Below, in pieces: positions 1-8,733 of a DNA stretch of 64,000 bases (position 1 is its first letter; every line of letters begins with the position of its first letter). Made by a program: the position numbers and the translations under genes. The stretch is from Ruegeria sp. 6PALISEP08 (GTDB taxonomy: Bacteria > Pseudomonadota > Alphaproteobacteria > Rhodobacterales > Rhodobacteraceae): the NCBI RefSeq assembly GCF_001238295.1, contig NZ_LGXZ01000004.1, forward strand, positions 186,001-250,000, read 5' to 3'. Below the pieces are notes generated by a model. It worked only from the letters and a program-made list of their open reading frames with translations. It did not search any database and was not told the DNA's origin.

Positions 1-660
1 GAGTTCTACCACCCCTTTCAGGAGGTCAAGGACCAGAAATTTGACGGTCTGATCATTACAGGCGCACCGATCGAGCATCTGGAATTTGGCGACGTCACCT
101 ATTGGGACGAGATCAGCGAAATCTTCGAGTGGACCCAGACGAATGTTCATTCGACCTTTGGTGTCTGCTGGGGCGGAATGGCGATGATCAACCATTTCCA
201 CGGCGTGCGCAAACACATGCTGGATGCCAAAGCCTTTGGTTGTTTCCGCCACCGGAATCTGAACCCGGCCTCACCGTTCTTACGCGGGTTCTCGGATGAC
301 TGCGTGATCCCGGTCAGTCGATGGACAGAGATGAAACAAAATGAAATCGACGGTGCCCCCGGTTTGAACACTCTATTGGGCAGCGACGACGTCGGGCCCT
401 GCTTGGTCGAAGATCCCGACCACCGCGCACTCTATATCTTCAACCATTTCGAATATGACAGCGACACGCTGAAGCAGGAATATGACCGGGACGTTGCCAA
501 TGGCGCGCCGATCAACGTGCCTATCAACTATTACCCGGATGATGACCCTTCACGGACGCCGCAGAACCGGTGGCGCAGCCATGCGCACCTGCTGTATGGT
601 AACTGGATCAACGAGATCTATCAGTCCACACCTTTTGATATGAGCAAAATTGGCAAGTAA
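1..660 (+). CDS. metA: Homoserine O-acyltransferase MetA, 5'-truncated by window edge
   Basis: MetA acylates L-homoserine from succinyl- or acetyl-CoA in the first dedicated step of cytoplasmic methionine synthesis. The reading frame is open from base 1 and 219 residues are visible. The nucleophile is the Cys of FGVCWGG (visible residue 56), and the His-Phe-Glu of FNHFEYD supplies His149 and Glu151. The spacing of these residues matches E. coli Cys142/His235/Glu237 exactly if 86 residues lie upstream of the window, giving about 305 aa as in the family. Whether it uses acetyl- or succinyl-CoA cannot be decided from the visible part; many alphaproteobacterial MetA proteins are acetyltransferases. 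The 3' end overlaps the next gene by 11 bp. Confidence 0.95.
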   Translation, partial: EFYHPFQEVKDQKFDGLIITGAPIEHLEFGDVTYWDEISEIFEWTQTNVHSTFGVCWGGMAMINHFHGVRKHMLDAKAFGCFRHRNLNPASPFLRGFSDDCVIPVSRWTEMKQNEIDGAPGLNTLLGSDDVGPCLVEDPDHRALYIFNHFEYDSDTLKQEYDRDVANGAPINVPINYYPDDDPSRTPQNRWRSHAHLLYGNWINEIYQSTPFDMSKIGK

Positions 661-1603
661 AGCGTTGATATCCATTGGCCTTCTCGTTCTGGGCCTGGCC
701 GTGCTGACCGCTTGGCGCAGCGCCAGGAACGAGGCGATGGCAGAGGCAACCTTTCCGCCCGAAGGTCAGATTCTTGATGTTGATGGCATCGCCGTACACG
801 CCGTTGTCATGGGAGAAGGCCCGGATGTCGTTCTGATCCACGGCTCCAGCGGGAACGCACGTGACATGACCTTTGCCCTGGCCCCCATTCTGGCACAGAA
901 CTTTCGGGTTATCGTGTTTGACCGTCCCGGCTTGGGCTATTCGGAAAGCTTCAACCCCGACGGTGAAACCATCATCGAACAGGCCGATATTCTGCAACGT
1001 GCAGCGGCTCAGCTTGGGGCCGAAAAGCCCATCGTAGCAGGCCAGAGTTACGGTGGCTCGGTCTCGCTCGCGTGGGCTGTGACGCGGCCCGAAAACATCT
1101 CGGCCCTGGTTCTGATCGCCCCCGCAGCCATCCCATGGGAAACTCCGTTGGATGGGTTTAACCGGCTGGCCTCAACCACCGCAGGCAATGCGCTAGCCCT
1201 GCCCCTGATCAGCTCATTCATACCCGAATGGTATGTCACGAAAGCGCTGGACAAAGTGTTTGCGCCACAAACTGCGCCCAAAGGTTACGCCGAACACTTC
1301 GGTCCCGGGCTGACGATCCGGCAGGGATCGATGCACGCAAACGCCAAGCAACGCGCCAACCTGTTGGATGAGATCACCCACTTGCAGCCCAGATATGGCG
1401 AGATTTCCGTACCGACGGAAATCATTCACGGAACCGCTGACGACACGGTTGGTCTTGAATGGCATTCAGAACGCCTGATCGACCAGATCCCCGGGGCTGA
1501 ACTTGTTGAATTGCCTGGGATCGGTCACATGCCACAGGTGGTTGCCGCCCCCGAAGTTGCCGCCGCGATAGATCGGGCAGCACAGCGCGCGGGTTTGCGT
1601 TAG
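650..1603 (+). CDS. Alpha/beta hydrolase, membrane-anchored or exported
   Basis: A 317-aa alpha/beta-hydrolase-fold protein of unknown substrate. The N-terminus has a hydrophobic stretch (about residues 6-22) that would act as a signal anchor. The oxyanion-hole loop LIHGSSGN is followed by the nucleophile elbow GQSYGGS (Ser133), an acid residue in GTADDTVG (Asp264 or 265) and the catalytic His of GIGHMPQ (His293), so the triad is complete. The start used is a TTG overlapping the end of metA; a second TTG five codons downstream is possible. The overlap suggests co-transcription with metA. It may be an esterase, lipase or epoxide/haloalkane-type hydrolase; the sequence does not decide. Confidence 0.85.
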   Translation: MASKALISIGLLVLGLAVLTAWRSARNEAMAEATFPPEGQILDVDGIAVHAVVMGEGPDVVLIHGSSGNARDMTFALAPILAQNFRVIVFDRPGLGYSESFNPDGETIIEQADILQRAAAQLGAEKPIVAGQSYGGSVSLAWAVTRPENISALVLIAPAAIPWETPLDGFNRLASTTAGNALALPLISSFIPEWYVTKALDKVFAPQTAPKGYAEHFGPGLTIRQGSMHANAKQRANLLDEITHLQPRYGEISVPTEIIHGTADDTVGLEWHSERLIDQIPGAELVELPGIGHMPQVVAAPEVAAAIDRAAQRAGLR

Positions 1604-1652
1604 TCCGGGCTCTAATCCATAGTAAGATATGGATTTTATCGCGAGGTGACAT

Positions 1653-2522
1653 ATGGCCCGGTCCGAAAAAGGTTCAATCGAGAGATATTATCAAAAGGAC
1701 GCCCCCAAGGCGGTGCGGGAAGAGATCAAAAAATCGGGAAAAGGGGATATTCTGAACACCTCTTACCCCTATCGCGAAAAAATAAAATCCAAGGACTATG
1801 ACGCTCAGATGGAGTTGCTCCAGATCGAGCTGGTCAAGATGCAGTCCTGGGTGAAGGAGACTGGCCAACGGGTGGCTATCATCTTTGAAGGCCGCGATGC
1901 TGCCGGAAAAGGCGGCACTATCAAGCGGTTCCGCGAAAACCTGAACCCGCGCGGCGCGCGCAACGTTGCGCTTGCCAAGCCTTCGGACGCCGAACGCAGC
2001 CAATGGTACTTTCAACGCTATGTCGCCCACCTGCCCACCGCTGGGGAAATCGTGTTTTTTGACCGTAGCTGGTACAACCGGGGTGTTGTCGAGAACGTAT
2101 TCGGCTTTTGTACTCAGGAAGAACGTGAGCGTTTTTTCCGCCAAGTTCTGCCGCTGGAAATGGGTCTGGTGAATGACGGCATTCAACTTTTCAAGTTCTG
2201 GCTCAATGTCGGGCGTGCTGAACAGCTGAACCGCTTTTTGGCGCGTGAAACGGACCCGCTTAAACAGTGGAAGCTCAGCCCGATTGATGTGGCGGGGTTA
2301 AACAAGTGGGATGAGTACACACAGTCGATCTCGGAAACGCTGACCAGATCGCACACCGATGCGTGTCCCTGGACGATTGTGCGCTCGGACGACAAGAAAC
2401 GCGCGCGTCTTGCTGCCATCCGAACGGTGCTGCACGCGTTGGACTATGATGAGAAAGACAAAAAGAGCATTGGCAAGATTGACCCGAAGATTTGCGGTGG
2501 CCCGGATATTTGGGATGCATAA
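1653..2522 (+). CDS. ppk2: Polyphosphate kinase 2 family protein
   Basis: A 289-aa single-domain PPK2, the cytoplasmic P-loop kinase family that moves phosphate between inorganic polyphosphate and nucleoside diphosphates (or monophosphates, depending on class). Visible motifs are the Walker [10 protein letters not shown] (residues 80-88), the lid/Walker B segment FFDRSWYNR (135-143) and the C-terminal WDEYTQSI helix. Length and a short basic N-terminus fit class I, the ADP/GDP phosphorylating type. A GCGAGGTGAC Shine-Dalgarno region sits just before the ATG. No phosphate-regulon box was recognised. It is the only polyphosphate synthesis or use enzyme seen here; the CHAD/CYTH genes lie 39 kb away. 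Confidence 0.93.
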   Translation: MARSEKGSIERYYQKDAPKAVREEIKKSGKGDILNTSYPYREKIKSKDYDAQMELLQIELVKMQSWVKETGQRVAIIFEGRDAAGKGGTIKRFRENLNPRGARNVALAKPSDAERSQWYFQRYVAHLPTAGEIVFFDRSWYNRGVVENVFGFCTQEERERFFRQVLPLEMGLVNDGIQLFKFWLNVGRAEQLNRFLARETDPLKQWKLSPIDVAGLNKWDEYTQSISETLTRSHTDACPWTIVRSDDKKRARLAAIRTVLHALDYDEKDKKSIGKIDPKICGGPDIWDA

Positions 2523-2627
2523 CCCCGTGTTTCATCGCAGTCGTGTGGTTACAAAGGTTGGACGGTCGCGCATGTTTGCTCTATCTCGTTGTTTTTTCAA
2601 CACTGCATCAAGACAACTGAGGCCGGG

Positions 2628-3242
2628 ATGACGAAACGCGGGTATCACCATGGGAACCTGAAACAGGCTTTGGTCGAAGCCGCTTTGTCTCTGATCGAAG
2701 AAAAGGGTCCGACCGGTTTCACACTGTCCGAGGCCGCCAAAACCGCCGGAGTGACGCCCGCCGCCGTGTATCGCCATTTTCAGGGGCGCGAGGACCTGAT
2801 TGCCGAAGCCGCACGGCAAGGGTTCGAGATGTTCGCAGACCTGATGCAATATGCCTATGACAAGGGGCAACCCTCGGCCTTGGCCGCATTCGAGGCAACC
2901 GGACGCGCCTATCTGGCCTTTGCCCGCAAGAACCCCGGCCATTACATCGCTATGTTCGAAAGTGGGATTTCGTTAAACCGAACGACCGAGCTTTCGCTGG
3001 CGGCGAATCGCGCCAAATCGGTTCTTGAAAAAGCGGCGGCGGATCTTTCCCAACATATCCCGCCAGATAAACGGCCTCCCGCCTCTATGTTCAGTGCTCA
3101 TATCTGGGCGATGAGCCACGGTGTCGTTGAACTGTTCGCCCGCAACACTGGCGCAACTTCACCTTTCCCTCCTGAAGAATTGTTGGAAAGCGGGATTGGC
3201 ATTTACCTGCGCGGCTTGGGTCTCATTCCGCAAGACGACTGA
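2628..3242 (+). CDS. TetR/AcrR family transcriptional regulator
   Basis: A 204-aa one-component repressor. The N-terminal helix-turn-helix runs over about residues 10-55, including FTLSEAAKTAGVTPAAVYRHF, a typical TetR recognition region with tyrosine and histidine before F. The C-terminal all-helical half, with AFATHIWAM-like helices, is the ligand-binding and dimerisation domain (WHG-type C-terminal domain). The ATG at 2628 was chosen over a TTG at 2589 because GGCCGGG precedes it and because TetR proteins begin close to the HTH. Its target is unknown; it may regulate itself or the upstream genes, as the downstream cyclase gene faces the other way. Confidence 0.88.
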   Translation: MTKRGYHHGNLKQALVEAALSLIEEKGPTGFTLSEAAKTAGVTPAAVYRHFQGREDLIAEAARQGFEMFADLMQYAYDKGQPSALAAFEATGRAYLAFARKNPGHYIAMFESGISLNRTTELSLAANRAKSVLEKAAADLSQHIPPDKRPPASMFSAHIWAMSHGVVELFARNTGATSPFPPEELLESGIGIYLRGLGLIPQDD

Positions 3243-3248
3243 AACGGG

Positions 3249-4307
3249 TCAGAGCAACCGGCTGCCCTGTGGCATACTCAGGCCCGAGGTCACATTGATT
3301 AGGTCCATCTCGCCCATACCCTTGATTTCGACAGCCCCAAGATCCGAAACCTGAAACTCATCGATCAGGGCAAACTTCATCTCTTCCGGGGCCACGATGT
3401 TCATGGGGTTGGCAAAGACCTGCAAGCGAGAAGCAATATTCACTGCCGGACCAAAAACGTCATAGACGTATTTCTGAATACCGACGACCGATCCGACCGC
3501 AGCCCCCATCCCCAGACCGATCCGAGCCTGCCATTTATGCGGGTGGCTCTCGTTCCGACGCTCCAGATAACGCAGGAATCGCACGGCGCAATGCGCCACA
3601 GCGGTGGCGTGATCCGGGGTCGGGTCTGGCATACCAGACACCGCCAGGTAGGCGTCGCCAATAGTCTTGATCCGCTCACAGCCGAACTGCTCGACGATGC
3701 GGTCAAAGGCCGTAAAGATATCGTTCAGCTCACTTAGGGTCACGGTCGGGTCGGTTTTGGCAGCAAAATCCGTGAACCCGACAAAATCCAGCATCACCAC
3801 CGAAACCTGCTGAAATAGCTGAGGTGTCACGACACCGAACGTCTTGAACTCTTCATAGACGGCCCGCGGCATCAGGTTCAGCAACAAGCGCTCTACCCTC
3901 TCCTTTTCACGCTCAAGCTCTCGGGTGTTGCGTTCGACCATGGTGGAATAACTGTCGATCATGCTTTCCAACTCGCGAATGCGCGTGATGTTCTGACATT
4001 CGACAATCAGCACCTGATCAGACAAACCATTAGCCAACGAAACTGTCACCGCAAAGATCAACGTCCTGCGCTTTGGCTTGATCTGAAGCTCGACAGAGTA
4101 CCTCAGGCCTGATTGTTTGACATCTTCCAGCTCTTTGGGGTCGAGACTTGGTAGGATATCTTTGAGTGTATTGCCCTCCTCCGGTGTCCCGAACCATTCT
4201 GCGAAGGGTCCGTTGTGGAACACAAACTCCAGATCCGAGGCGCGGACCACTGCGACACCAACACCGATCGCCCGCAACAATTGCTCATTGATTGCCAGAA
4301 TGCTCAT
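3249..4307 (-). CDS. Class III adenylate cyclase with N-terminal PAS-like domain
   Basis: A 352-aa nucleotide cyclase predicted to be cytoplasmic. Residues 5-110 resemble a PAS sensor, 115-150 form a charged coiled coil (signalling helix), and 165-335 are the catalytic domain. Metal ligands are Asp174 (DFVGFT) and Asp218 (GDAYL). Lys214 (ERIKTIGD) and Asp283 (YDVFGPAVN) are the adenine-specifying pair, and Asn290/Arg294 are the transition-state residues, so it should be an active homodimeric adenylate cyclase making cAMP. Its ATG overlaps the stop of the globin gene as ATGA, implying translational coupling and a shared signal. Confidence 0.92.
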   Translation of the reverse strand: MSILAINEQLLRAIGVGVAVVRASDLEFVFHNGPFAEWFGTPEEGNTLKDILPSLDPKELEDVKQSGLRYSVELQIKPKRRTLIFAVTVSLANGLSDQVLIVECQNITRIRELESMIDSYSTMVERNTRELEREKERVERLLLNLMPRAVYEEFKTFGVVTPQLFQQVSVVMLDFVGFTDFAAKTDPTVTLSELNDIFTAFDRIVEQFGCERIKTIGDAYLAVSGMPDPTPDHATAVAHCAVRFLRYLERRNESHPHKWQARIGLGMGAAVGSVVGIQKYVYDVFGPAVNIASRLQVFANPMNIVAPEEMKFALIDEFQVSDLGAVEIKGMGEMDLINVTSGLSMPQGSRLL

Positions 4308-4672
4308 GCCGCAGTCCGGACGACGATGATGGACCGTTTTCCTTCGATTGCTGCCAGTGCTGTTTTGACGTCACCGTCCGACATGCCATGGGCGCTCAAC
4401 GCTTCACCGAACAATTCGGCCATAACGTCAAATTCATCGTGTGAGATGTTCAGATGTCGGTGAACGGCTTCGATCCTGTCGTCGTTGAATGAAGCAGGCC
4501 CTCCGATCAAAGAGGATACAAACTTCGTCTGATGGTCAATCAAACGGGGCATATCGATGTCTTCAAAGTAATGGCCGATTTCATCAGACTCCAATGCCAT
4601 TTCATAGAAAGTCATCACGACACGGCTGATCGTTTTGAAGCCGCCATACTTTTCATAAAGTGTCTGTGTCAC
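4304..4672 (-). CDS. Truncated hemoglobin-like globin (group I type)
   Basis: A 122-aa 2/2 globin. The N-terminal LYEKYGGFKTISRVV is the trHb A/B-helix signature, Tyr23 is a plausible distal B10 residue, and the E-helix region DHQTKFVSSLIGGP carries the Gly pair seen in group I. The proximal haem ligand is His71 in AVHRHLNI. The C-terminus is slightly longer and more hydrophobic than usual. It is the first gene of a two-gene unit with the adenylate cyclase, which suggests a gas (O2, NO) or redox input to cAMP signalling; that link is inferred from gene coupling only. A symmetric inverted repeat lies 53 bp upstream of the start. Confidence 0.9.
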   Translation of the reverse strand: MTQTLYEKYGGFKTISRVVMTFYEMALESDEIGHYFEDIDMPRLIDHQTKFVSSLIGGPASFNDDRIEAVHRHLNISHDEFDVMAELFGEALSAHGMSDGDVKTALAAIEGKRSIIVVRTAA

Positions 4673-4981
4673 ACGAGTACCCGCGCGTTACTGATCAATA
4701 ACACCGCAAGTCTATATCAAATTGACATTATTGTTAATGTTTATGATCTGCGTTGTTTGACCCGTGGGAAAACAGTGTTGTTTTGAAGGGCTGCGGCCCT
4801 GGGTCTATGCGCGTTTGAAGTTTCAGAGAGTTAGCTAAGATTAAGAAACAGGCATTCCCGCCTTGCTTTTAAAGTCGACCTGCCCGCACGTTTTCAACAC
4901 TGGTTCCGCCGTGCGACATAAGTAAATTAACCCGACCAATATCTTGGCGGGGCCAGCTTTCACCATGTCAGGAAAAATTAG
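4673..4981. other. Intergenic region, AT-rich, no gene seen
   Basis: This stretch between the globin gene and the tRNA has no convincing ORF. Bases 4690-4760 are clearly AT-rich and probably carry the promoter of the globin-cyclase pair on the minus strand. The only structured element found is the inverted repeat at 4725-4740. Confidence 0.6.
4725..4740. promoter_or_regulatory. Inverted repeat ACATTA-N4-TAATGT upstream of globin gene
   Basis: Perfect 6-bp arms separated by TTGT, 53 bp upstream of the globin start, in an AT-rich promoter-like segment. The spacing suits a dimeric regulator. It does not match the FNR/NnrR consensus (TTGAT-N4-ATCAA), and the regulator is unknown. Confidence 0.4.
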
Positions 4982-5071
4982 TGGCGGAGAGACAGGGATT
5001 CGAACCCTGGAGACGGTTTCCCGCCTACACACTTTCCAGGCGTGCGCCTTCGACCACTCGGCCACCTCTCC
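4982..5071 (-). tRNA. tRNA-Ser(GGA)
   Basis: A 90-nt class II tRNA. The acceptor stem GGAGAGG pairs with TCTCTCC, followed by discriminator G and an encoded CCA. The anticodon loop CTGGAAA carries GGA, the variable arm is long as required for serine tRNAs, and the T-arm contains GGTTCGAATCC. It reads UCC and UCU serine codons. It stands alone between the mscS and globin genes. Confidence 0.97.
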
Positions 5072-5204
5072 GTGCCGGCGATATTTGGACCAATGTCATT
5101 GGATTTGCAAGGCCTCAATTCGGTGAAATCCGTAGAATAATTCAAATAACTTCGGTCAAAAATTTTCAACGAAAACCACCGGATGCATTCCACTGACTAA
5201 GACC

Positions 5205-7631
5205 TCAGACCTCATCACCCGCGTCAGGGTCTAAATCCGCTTCGGTCAGGTCCACCGGTTTCTTTGTGGTCTCACGCTGCTGGGCATCCAAGGGTTCAGG
5301 ATCGACCTGCCCTGACTCGCAGGAGGTTTGGAGAGCTTCAGGATTACGCAACCAGATGTCACGCTGAGCAAAGGGAATCTCGATGCCTGCCTCTGAGAAC
5401 CTGAGGTTGATCTCATGGTTCATGTCAGATTTCACCGACAGAACCCAGTTGACGTCTCGCAGGATTGCACGGATTTCAAAGTCCAGGGAATCCGCACCAA
5501 ACCCCTGAAACACCACACTGGGCGCAGGATTCGCCAGGACCATCGGGTGGCTGTTGGCTATCTCGCCCAAGATAGTTTCGACCAGCCGCGTATCAGTCCC
5601 ATAGGCGACACCCACCGGCACAATCACACGGCCAATCGTGTTGCCGCGTGTATAGTTGGTGACAACCCCGCTGATCAGGTCCGAGTTCGGAACGATCACA
5701 TCGGTCCTGTCAAAGGTCTCGATCCGGGTCGAGCGGACCGAGATGTCGCGCACATACCCCATCATACCGTTCACATCGATCCAGTCCCCTTTGGAAATGG
5801 GGCGTTCCACCAAAAGGATGATGCCAGATACGAAGTTGGACACGATGGTTTGCAGACCAAAGCCGATACCGACCGACAAGGCACCGGCGACAATCGCAAG
5901 CGACGACAAGTCAAACCCGGCCACCATGATTGCCACAAGTGCAGCCAGAAATATGCCGACATACCCCGAACCGGCGACGATCGCGTTTTGCCCACCTGGG
6001 TCAATGCTGGTCTTCGGCAATAGCGAGTTACGCAATCCGCTTTGCAGCAACCGTGTCAGCGCGTAACCGATTGCGAAGACAGCAACAAAGGTCAGGAAGT
6101 TGGTTGGTGAGATCGTGACACCACCGATGTCGAAACCAAGCAGCAGGCGCGACCACGCTTCAAGCAGATCGGTTTCGCGCGCACCCCAGTAAATCGCCAG
6201 AATAGGCAGCGCCACGATGGCCATTGCAAAACCGACGAGCACCGCAAAAAGAGACTCCCGCGCTGCATCCCCCTGCCCGGTAATCCACCCGTAAATCTGG
6301 CTGATGAATCTTTGCAGGATGACCAACGCCCCGATGAGCACCAGAGTCTTAACTGCGGGAAACACGACTGCTTCGGCCGCATTGGTGTACCCGAAGATCG
6401 CCAAAACAGGAGACGCAATCCCTAACAGGAACAATGCCCGGCGCAAGAATTCAACCAATTGGCTGAAGCCTGCAGCGCGAGTTGATGCAGCTTGGTCCGG
6501 CGGACCGTCAGTTGTTCGAATCTGGCGTATCCGCAACAATAACAAAGCTGTTGCGACAATGACCGGGAAACTGACAACGGCCCGGGTCGCGTCCGATATG
6601 TTCTCGATCCGTTCGAACAGCAGTGCCATTTCGTGCAAAATCAGCATCAGGGCGAGCAGATCGATATACAGGCGCAGTTCCGTTATTTTTGCAGCGGACA
6701 GCCGTTTGAACCCCTGCGACGCGCCCATCACATATACCTGACGACCGATCCAGTCGTAGAATAAGATTATCCCTGCCCAATACGGAATGTTCTGCAGCAG
6801 CAGGCTTCCCCTCAAACCGGTAACGCCCGTAAGGCTAATCGCAGTAACTGCGGCCAAAACTCCAACCCAAGGCAACAGAATGCGTAAAAGCGAAATGACA
6901 AAAGACCAAACTCCAGTCCCTGATCCGCCCCACAGCCTGAGGTAATCACCCCCCTTTTCGGACCACCGTTTGCCAAAGATCAGCAGTACGGCTGACATGG
7001 CCAGCAGTATGAAGATCGCCAGTCCGCGATCACGGATTTGCTCGCGTACAACATCTGAACGAAAGTTGGTGATCGTTTCATTTACCAGGCTCTGGACTGC
7101 TTCTTTTACGTCCACCCATGCCGGGCCCCAATATGCGGGATTTATCGGTGACGGACCCTGTTCAAAGAATTCCTTCGTTTGCCGTGCACGAAGGATCTGG
7201 TCTATTTCGCTGATCAGCCCGTTGGCGCGGCTGTACGCCTCTTCCGATATGATGCGGGGCACACGCAGACTGTTGAGCTGCTTTTCAAGATGTGCGCGTA
7301 GCTTGGCGATATCTTCAGGCTCGGTCGCGTCCCCTTCGGGTTTGGGACCAAGAGCCTTGATTTGACTTTCCAACGTTGAGATACGTTCGGTATTGGCGCC
7401 TCTTGCTCGGTTAAAGTCGTCTCTGTAACCGTTTATTTCCGAACGCAAATTTTCCAGGGCCGCATCAGAGGCCCGATTTGCCTCGATCACGGATTCAGCG
7501 CGGTCCGCTGTTTTCAGCCAGTCCTGATAGTACTCACTTTGCCGGTCTGTCAGCTGCGCATCCGCACCGCTTGCAAACCCGACGAGACACAGGAAAAGAA
7601 GGGTCAGAAACAGGCGGACCTGCGCCAGCAT
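5205..7631 (-). CDS. Mechanosensitive ion channel, MscS superfamily (MscK/YbdG-like large form)
   Basis: An 808-aa inner-membrane channel. The start at 7631 directly follows a signal peptide (FLTLLFLCLVGFASGADAQ) and shares one base with the upstream stop (TAATG); the in-frame extension to 7682 would place charged residues ahead of that signal and is unlikely. Residues about 25-200 form a periplasmic helical/coiled-coil domain, about ten membrane segments follow, and the MscS pore and beta domain lie around residues 580-720 (the GLQTIVSNFVSG pore helix, then LVERPISKGDWIDV). The acidic C-tail is cytoplasmic. It would release solutes on hypo-osmotic shock. As the last gene of the phr-cfa-trg-cysK unit it is translationally coupled to cysK. 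Confidence 0.9.
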   Translation of the reverse strand: MLAQVRLFLTLLFLCLVGFASGADAQLTDRQSEYYQDWLKTADRAESVIEANRASDAALENLRSEINGYRDDFNRARGANTERISTLESQIKALGPKPEGDATEPEDIAKLRAHLEKQLNSLRVPRIISEEAYSRANGLISEIDQILRARQTKEFFEQGPSPINPAYWGPAWVDVKEAVQSLVNETITNFRSDVVREQIRDRGLAIFILLAMSAVLLIFGKRWSEKGGDYLRLWGGSGTGVWSFVISLLRILLPWVGVLAAVTAISLTGVTGLRGSLLLQNIPYWAGIILFYDWIGRQVYVMGASQGFKRLSAAKITELRLYIDLLALMLILHEMALLFERIENISDATRAVVSFPVIVATALLLLRIRQIRTTDGPPDQAASTRAAGFSQLVEFLRRALFLLGIASPVLAIFGYTNAAEAVVFPAVKTLVLIGALVILQRFISQIYGWITGQGDAARESLFAVLVGFAMAIVALPILAIYWGARETDLLEAWSRLLLGFDIGGVTISPTNFLTFVAVFAIGYALTRLLQSGLRNSLLPKTSIDPGGQNAIVAGSGYVGIFLAALVAIMVAGFDLSSLAIVAGALSVGIGFGLQTIVSNFVSGIILLVERPISKGDWIDVNGMMGYVRDISVRSTRIETFDRTDVIVPNSDLISGVVTNYTRGNTIGRVIVPVGVAYGTDTRLVETILGEIANSHPMVLANPAPSVVFQGFGADSLDFEIRAILRDVNWVLSVKSDMNHEINLRFSEAGIEIPFAQRDIWLRNPEALQTSCESGQVDPEPLDAQQRETTKKPVDLTEADLDPDAGDEV

Positions 7632-8665
7632 TATACGTCCTCGAACACGCCGGGAATGCTGCGTGGTGCCTCGGTCATCCAATCCGGAACCGGAAGTTCT
7701 TTTTCACGCAGGAAGTCCGGGTTAAACAGTTTCGACTGATACCGAGTTCCATAGTCGCACAAGATCGTCACGATGGTATGGCCCGGCCCCATCTCCTTGG
7801 CCAGACGGACGGCACCGGCCAGGTTGATTGCCGTCGAACCACCCATGACCAGCCCCTCTTCGCGTAGCAGATCAAAGATATACGGCAACGCCTCGTTGTC
7901 GGTGATCTGATAGGTGTGATCCGGAGCGAACCCTTCAAGGTTCTTGGTGATCCGCACCTGCCCGATACCTTCGGCAATCGATCCGCCTTCCATCGCGATT
8001 TCGCCAGTGGTGTAATAGGAGTACAGGCCAGCGCCCATCGGATCGGCCAGACCGATTTTAACACCCTTGGGCTGCAGTGCTTCGGCAACCCCAGCCAACG
8101 TACCACCGGACCCGACTGCACAGATAAATCCGTCGACCTTGCCGCCGGTCTGTTCCCAGATTTCGGGACCCGTGGTTTCCACATGGGCCTGACGATTCGC
8201 CACATTGTCGAACTGATTGGCCCAGATCGCGCCATTGGGTTCCGTTTTGGCCAGTTCCTCGGCAAGACGGTGGGAATAGTGCACAAAGTTATTGGGGTTG
8301 CGATACGGGGCTGCGGGCACCTGCACCAATTGGGCGCCAGCCAGCCTCAGCATATCCTTTTTCTCTTCCGATTGGGTTTCCGGGATCACGATCACTGTTT
8401 TGAACCCCATCGACGCGCCCACCAGCGCCAGACCGATACCGGTGTTTCCGGCCGTACCTTCAACGATGGTTCCGCCGGGTTTCAGATCCCCCCGCGCAAT
8501 AGCATCACGGATGATGAAAAGGGCTGCACGGTCTTTCACGGACTGACCGGGATTCATGAATTCGGCTTTGCCAAGAATTTCGCAGCCGGTCTCTTCACTG
8601 ATGCGGCGCAGCCGGATCAACGGTGTTTTCCCTACTGCGTCAGCAAGATCTCGTGCAATGCGCAT
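7631..8665 (-). CDS. cysK: Cysteine synthase A-like PLP enzyme
   Basis: A 344-aa fold-type II PLP enzyme that makes L-cysteine from O-acetylserine and sulfide in the cytoplasm. The PLP Schiff-base lysine is Lys44 in NPGQSVKDRAA, the phosphate-binding loop is GTAGNTG (70-76), and CAVGSGGTLAG is the second glycine loop. It is longer than enteric CysK (about 320 aa), with the C-terminal extension after ILCDYGTRYQSKLFN seen in alphaproteobacterial versions. In Rhodobacter sphaeroides, as I recall the literature, trgA, trgB and cysK all contribute to tellurite resistance, and the same three genes are adjacent here. A GGGG Shine-Dalgarno precedes the ATG. Confidence 0.9.
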   Translation of the reverse strand: MRIARDLADAVGKTPLIRLRRISEETGCEILGKAEFMNPGQSVKDRAALFIIRDAIARGDLKPGGTIVEGTAGNTGIGLALVGASMGFKTVIVIPETQSEEKKDMLRLAGAQLVQVPAAPYRNPNNFVHYSHRLAEELAKTEPNGAIWANQFDNVANRQAHVETTGPEIWEQTGGKVDGFICAVGSGGTLAGVAEALQPKGVKIGLADPMGAGLYSYYTTGEIAMEGGSIAEGIGQVRITKNLEGFAPDHTYQITDNEALPYIFDLLREEGLVMGGSTAINLAGAVRLAKEMGPGHTIVTILCDYGTRYQSKLFNPDFLREKELPVPDWMTEAPRSIPGVFEDV

Positions 8666-8733
8666 GATGGCCCCTTGTCGTTTGGTATCCCCGAAGATTT
8701 ACAGCCGCACCGCCGCGACCACAAGCGCGATAG

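Noticed and set aside
4724..4749. Plus-strand TTGACA and TATGAT as a sigma-70 promoter
   Set aside because: Only 14 bases separate the two hexamers and no gene follows on that strand.
4841..5193. Short open frames across the serine tRNA
   Set aside because: They translate the tRNA itself and its flanks.
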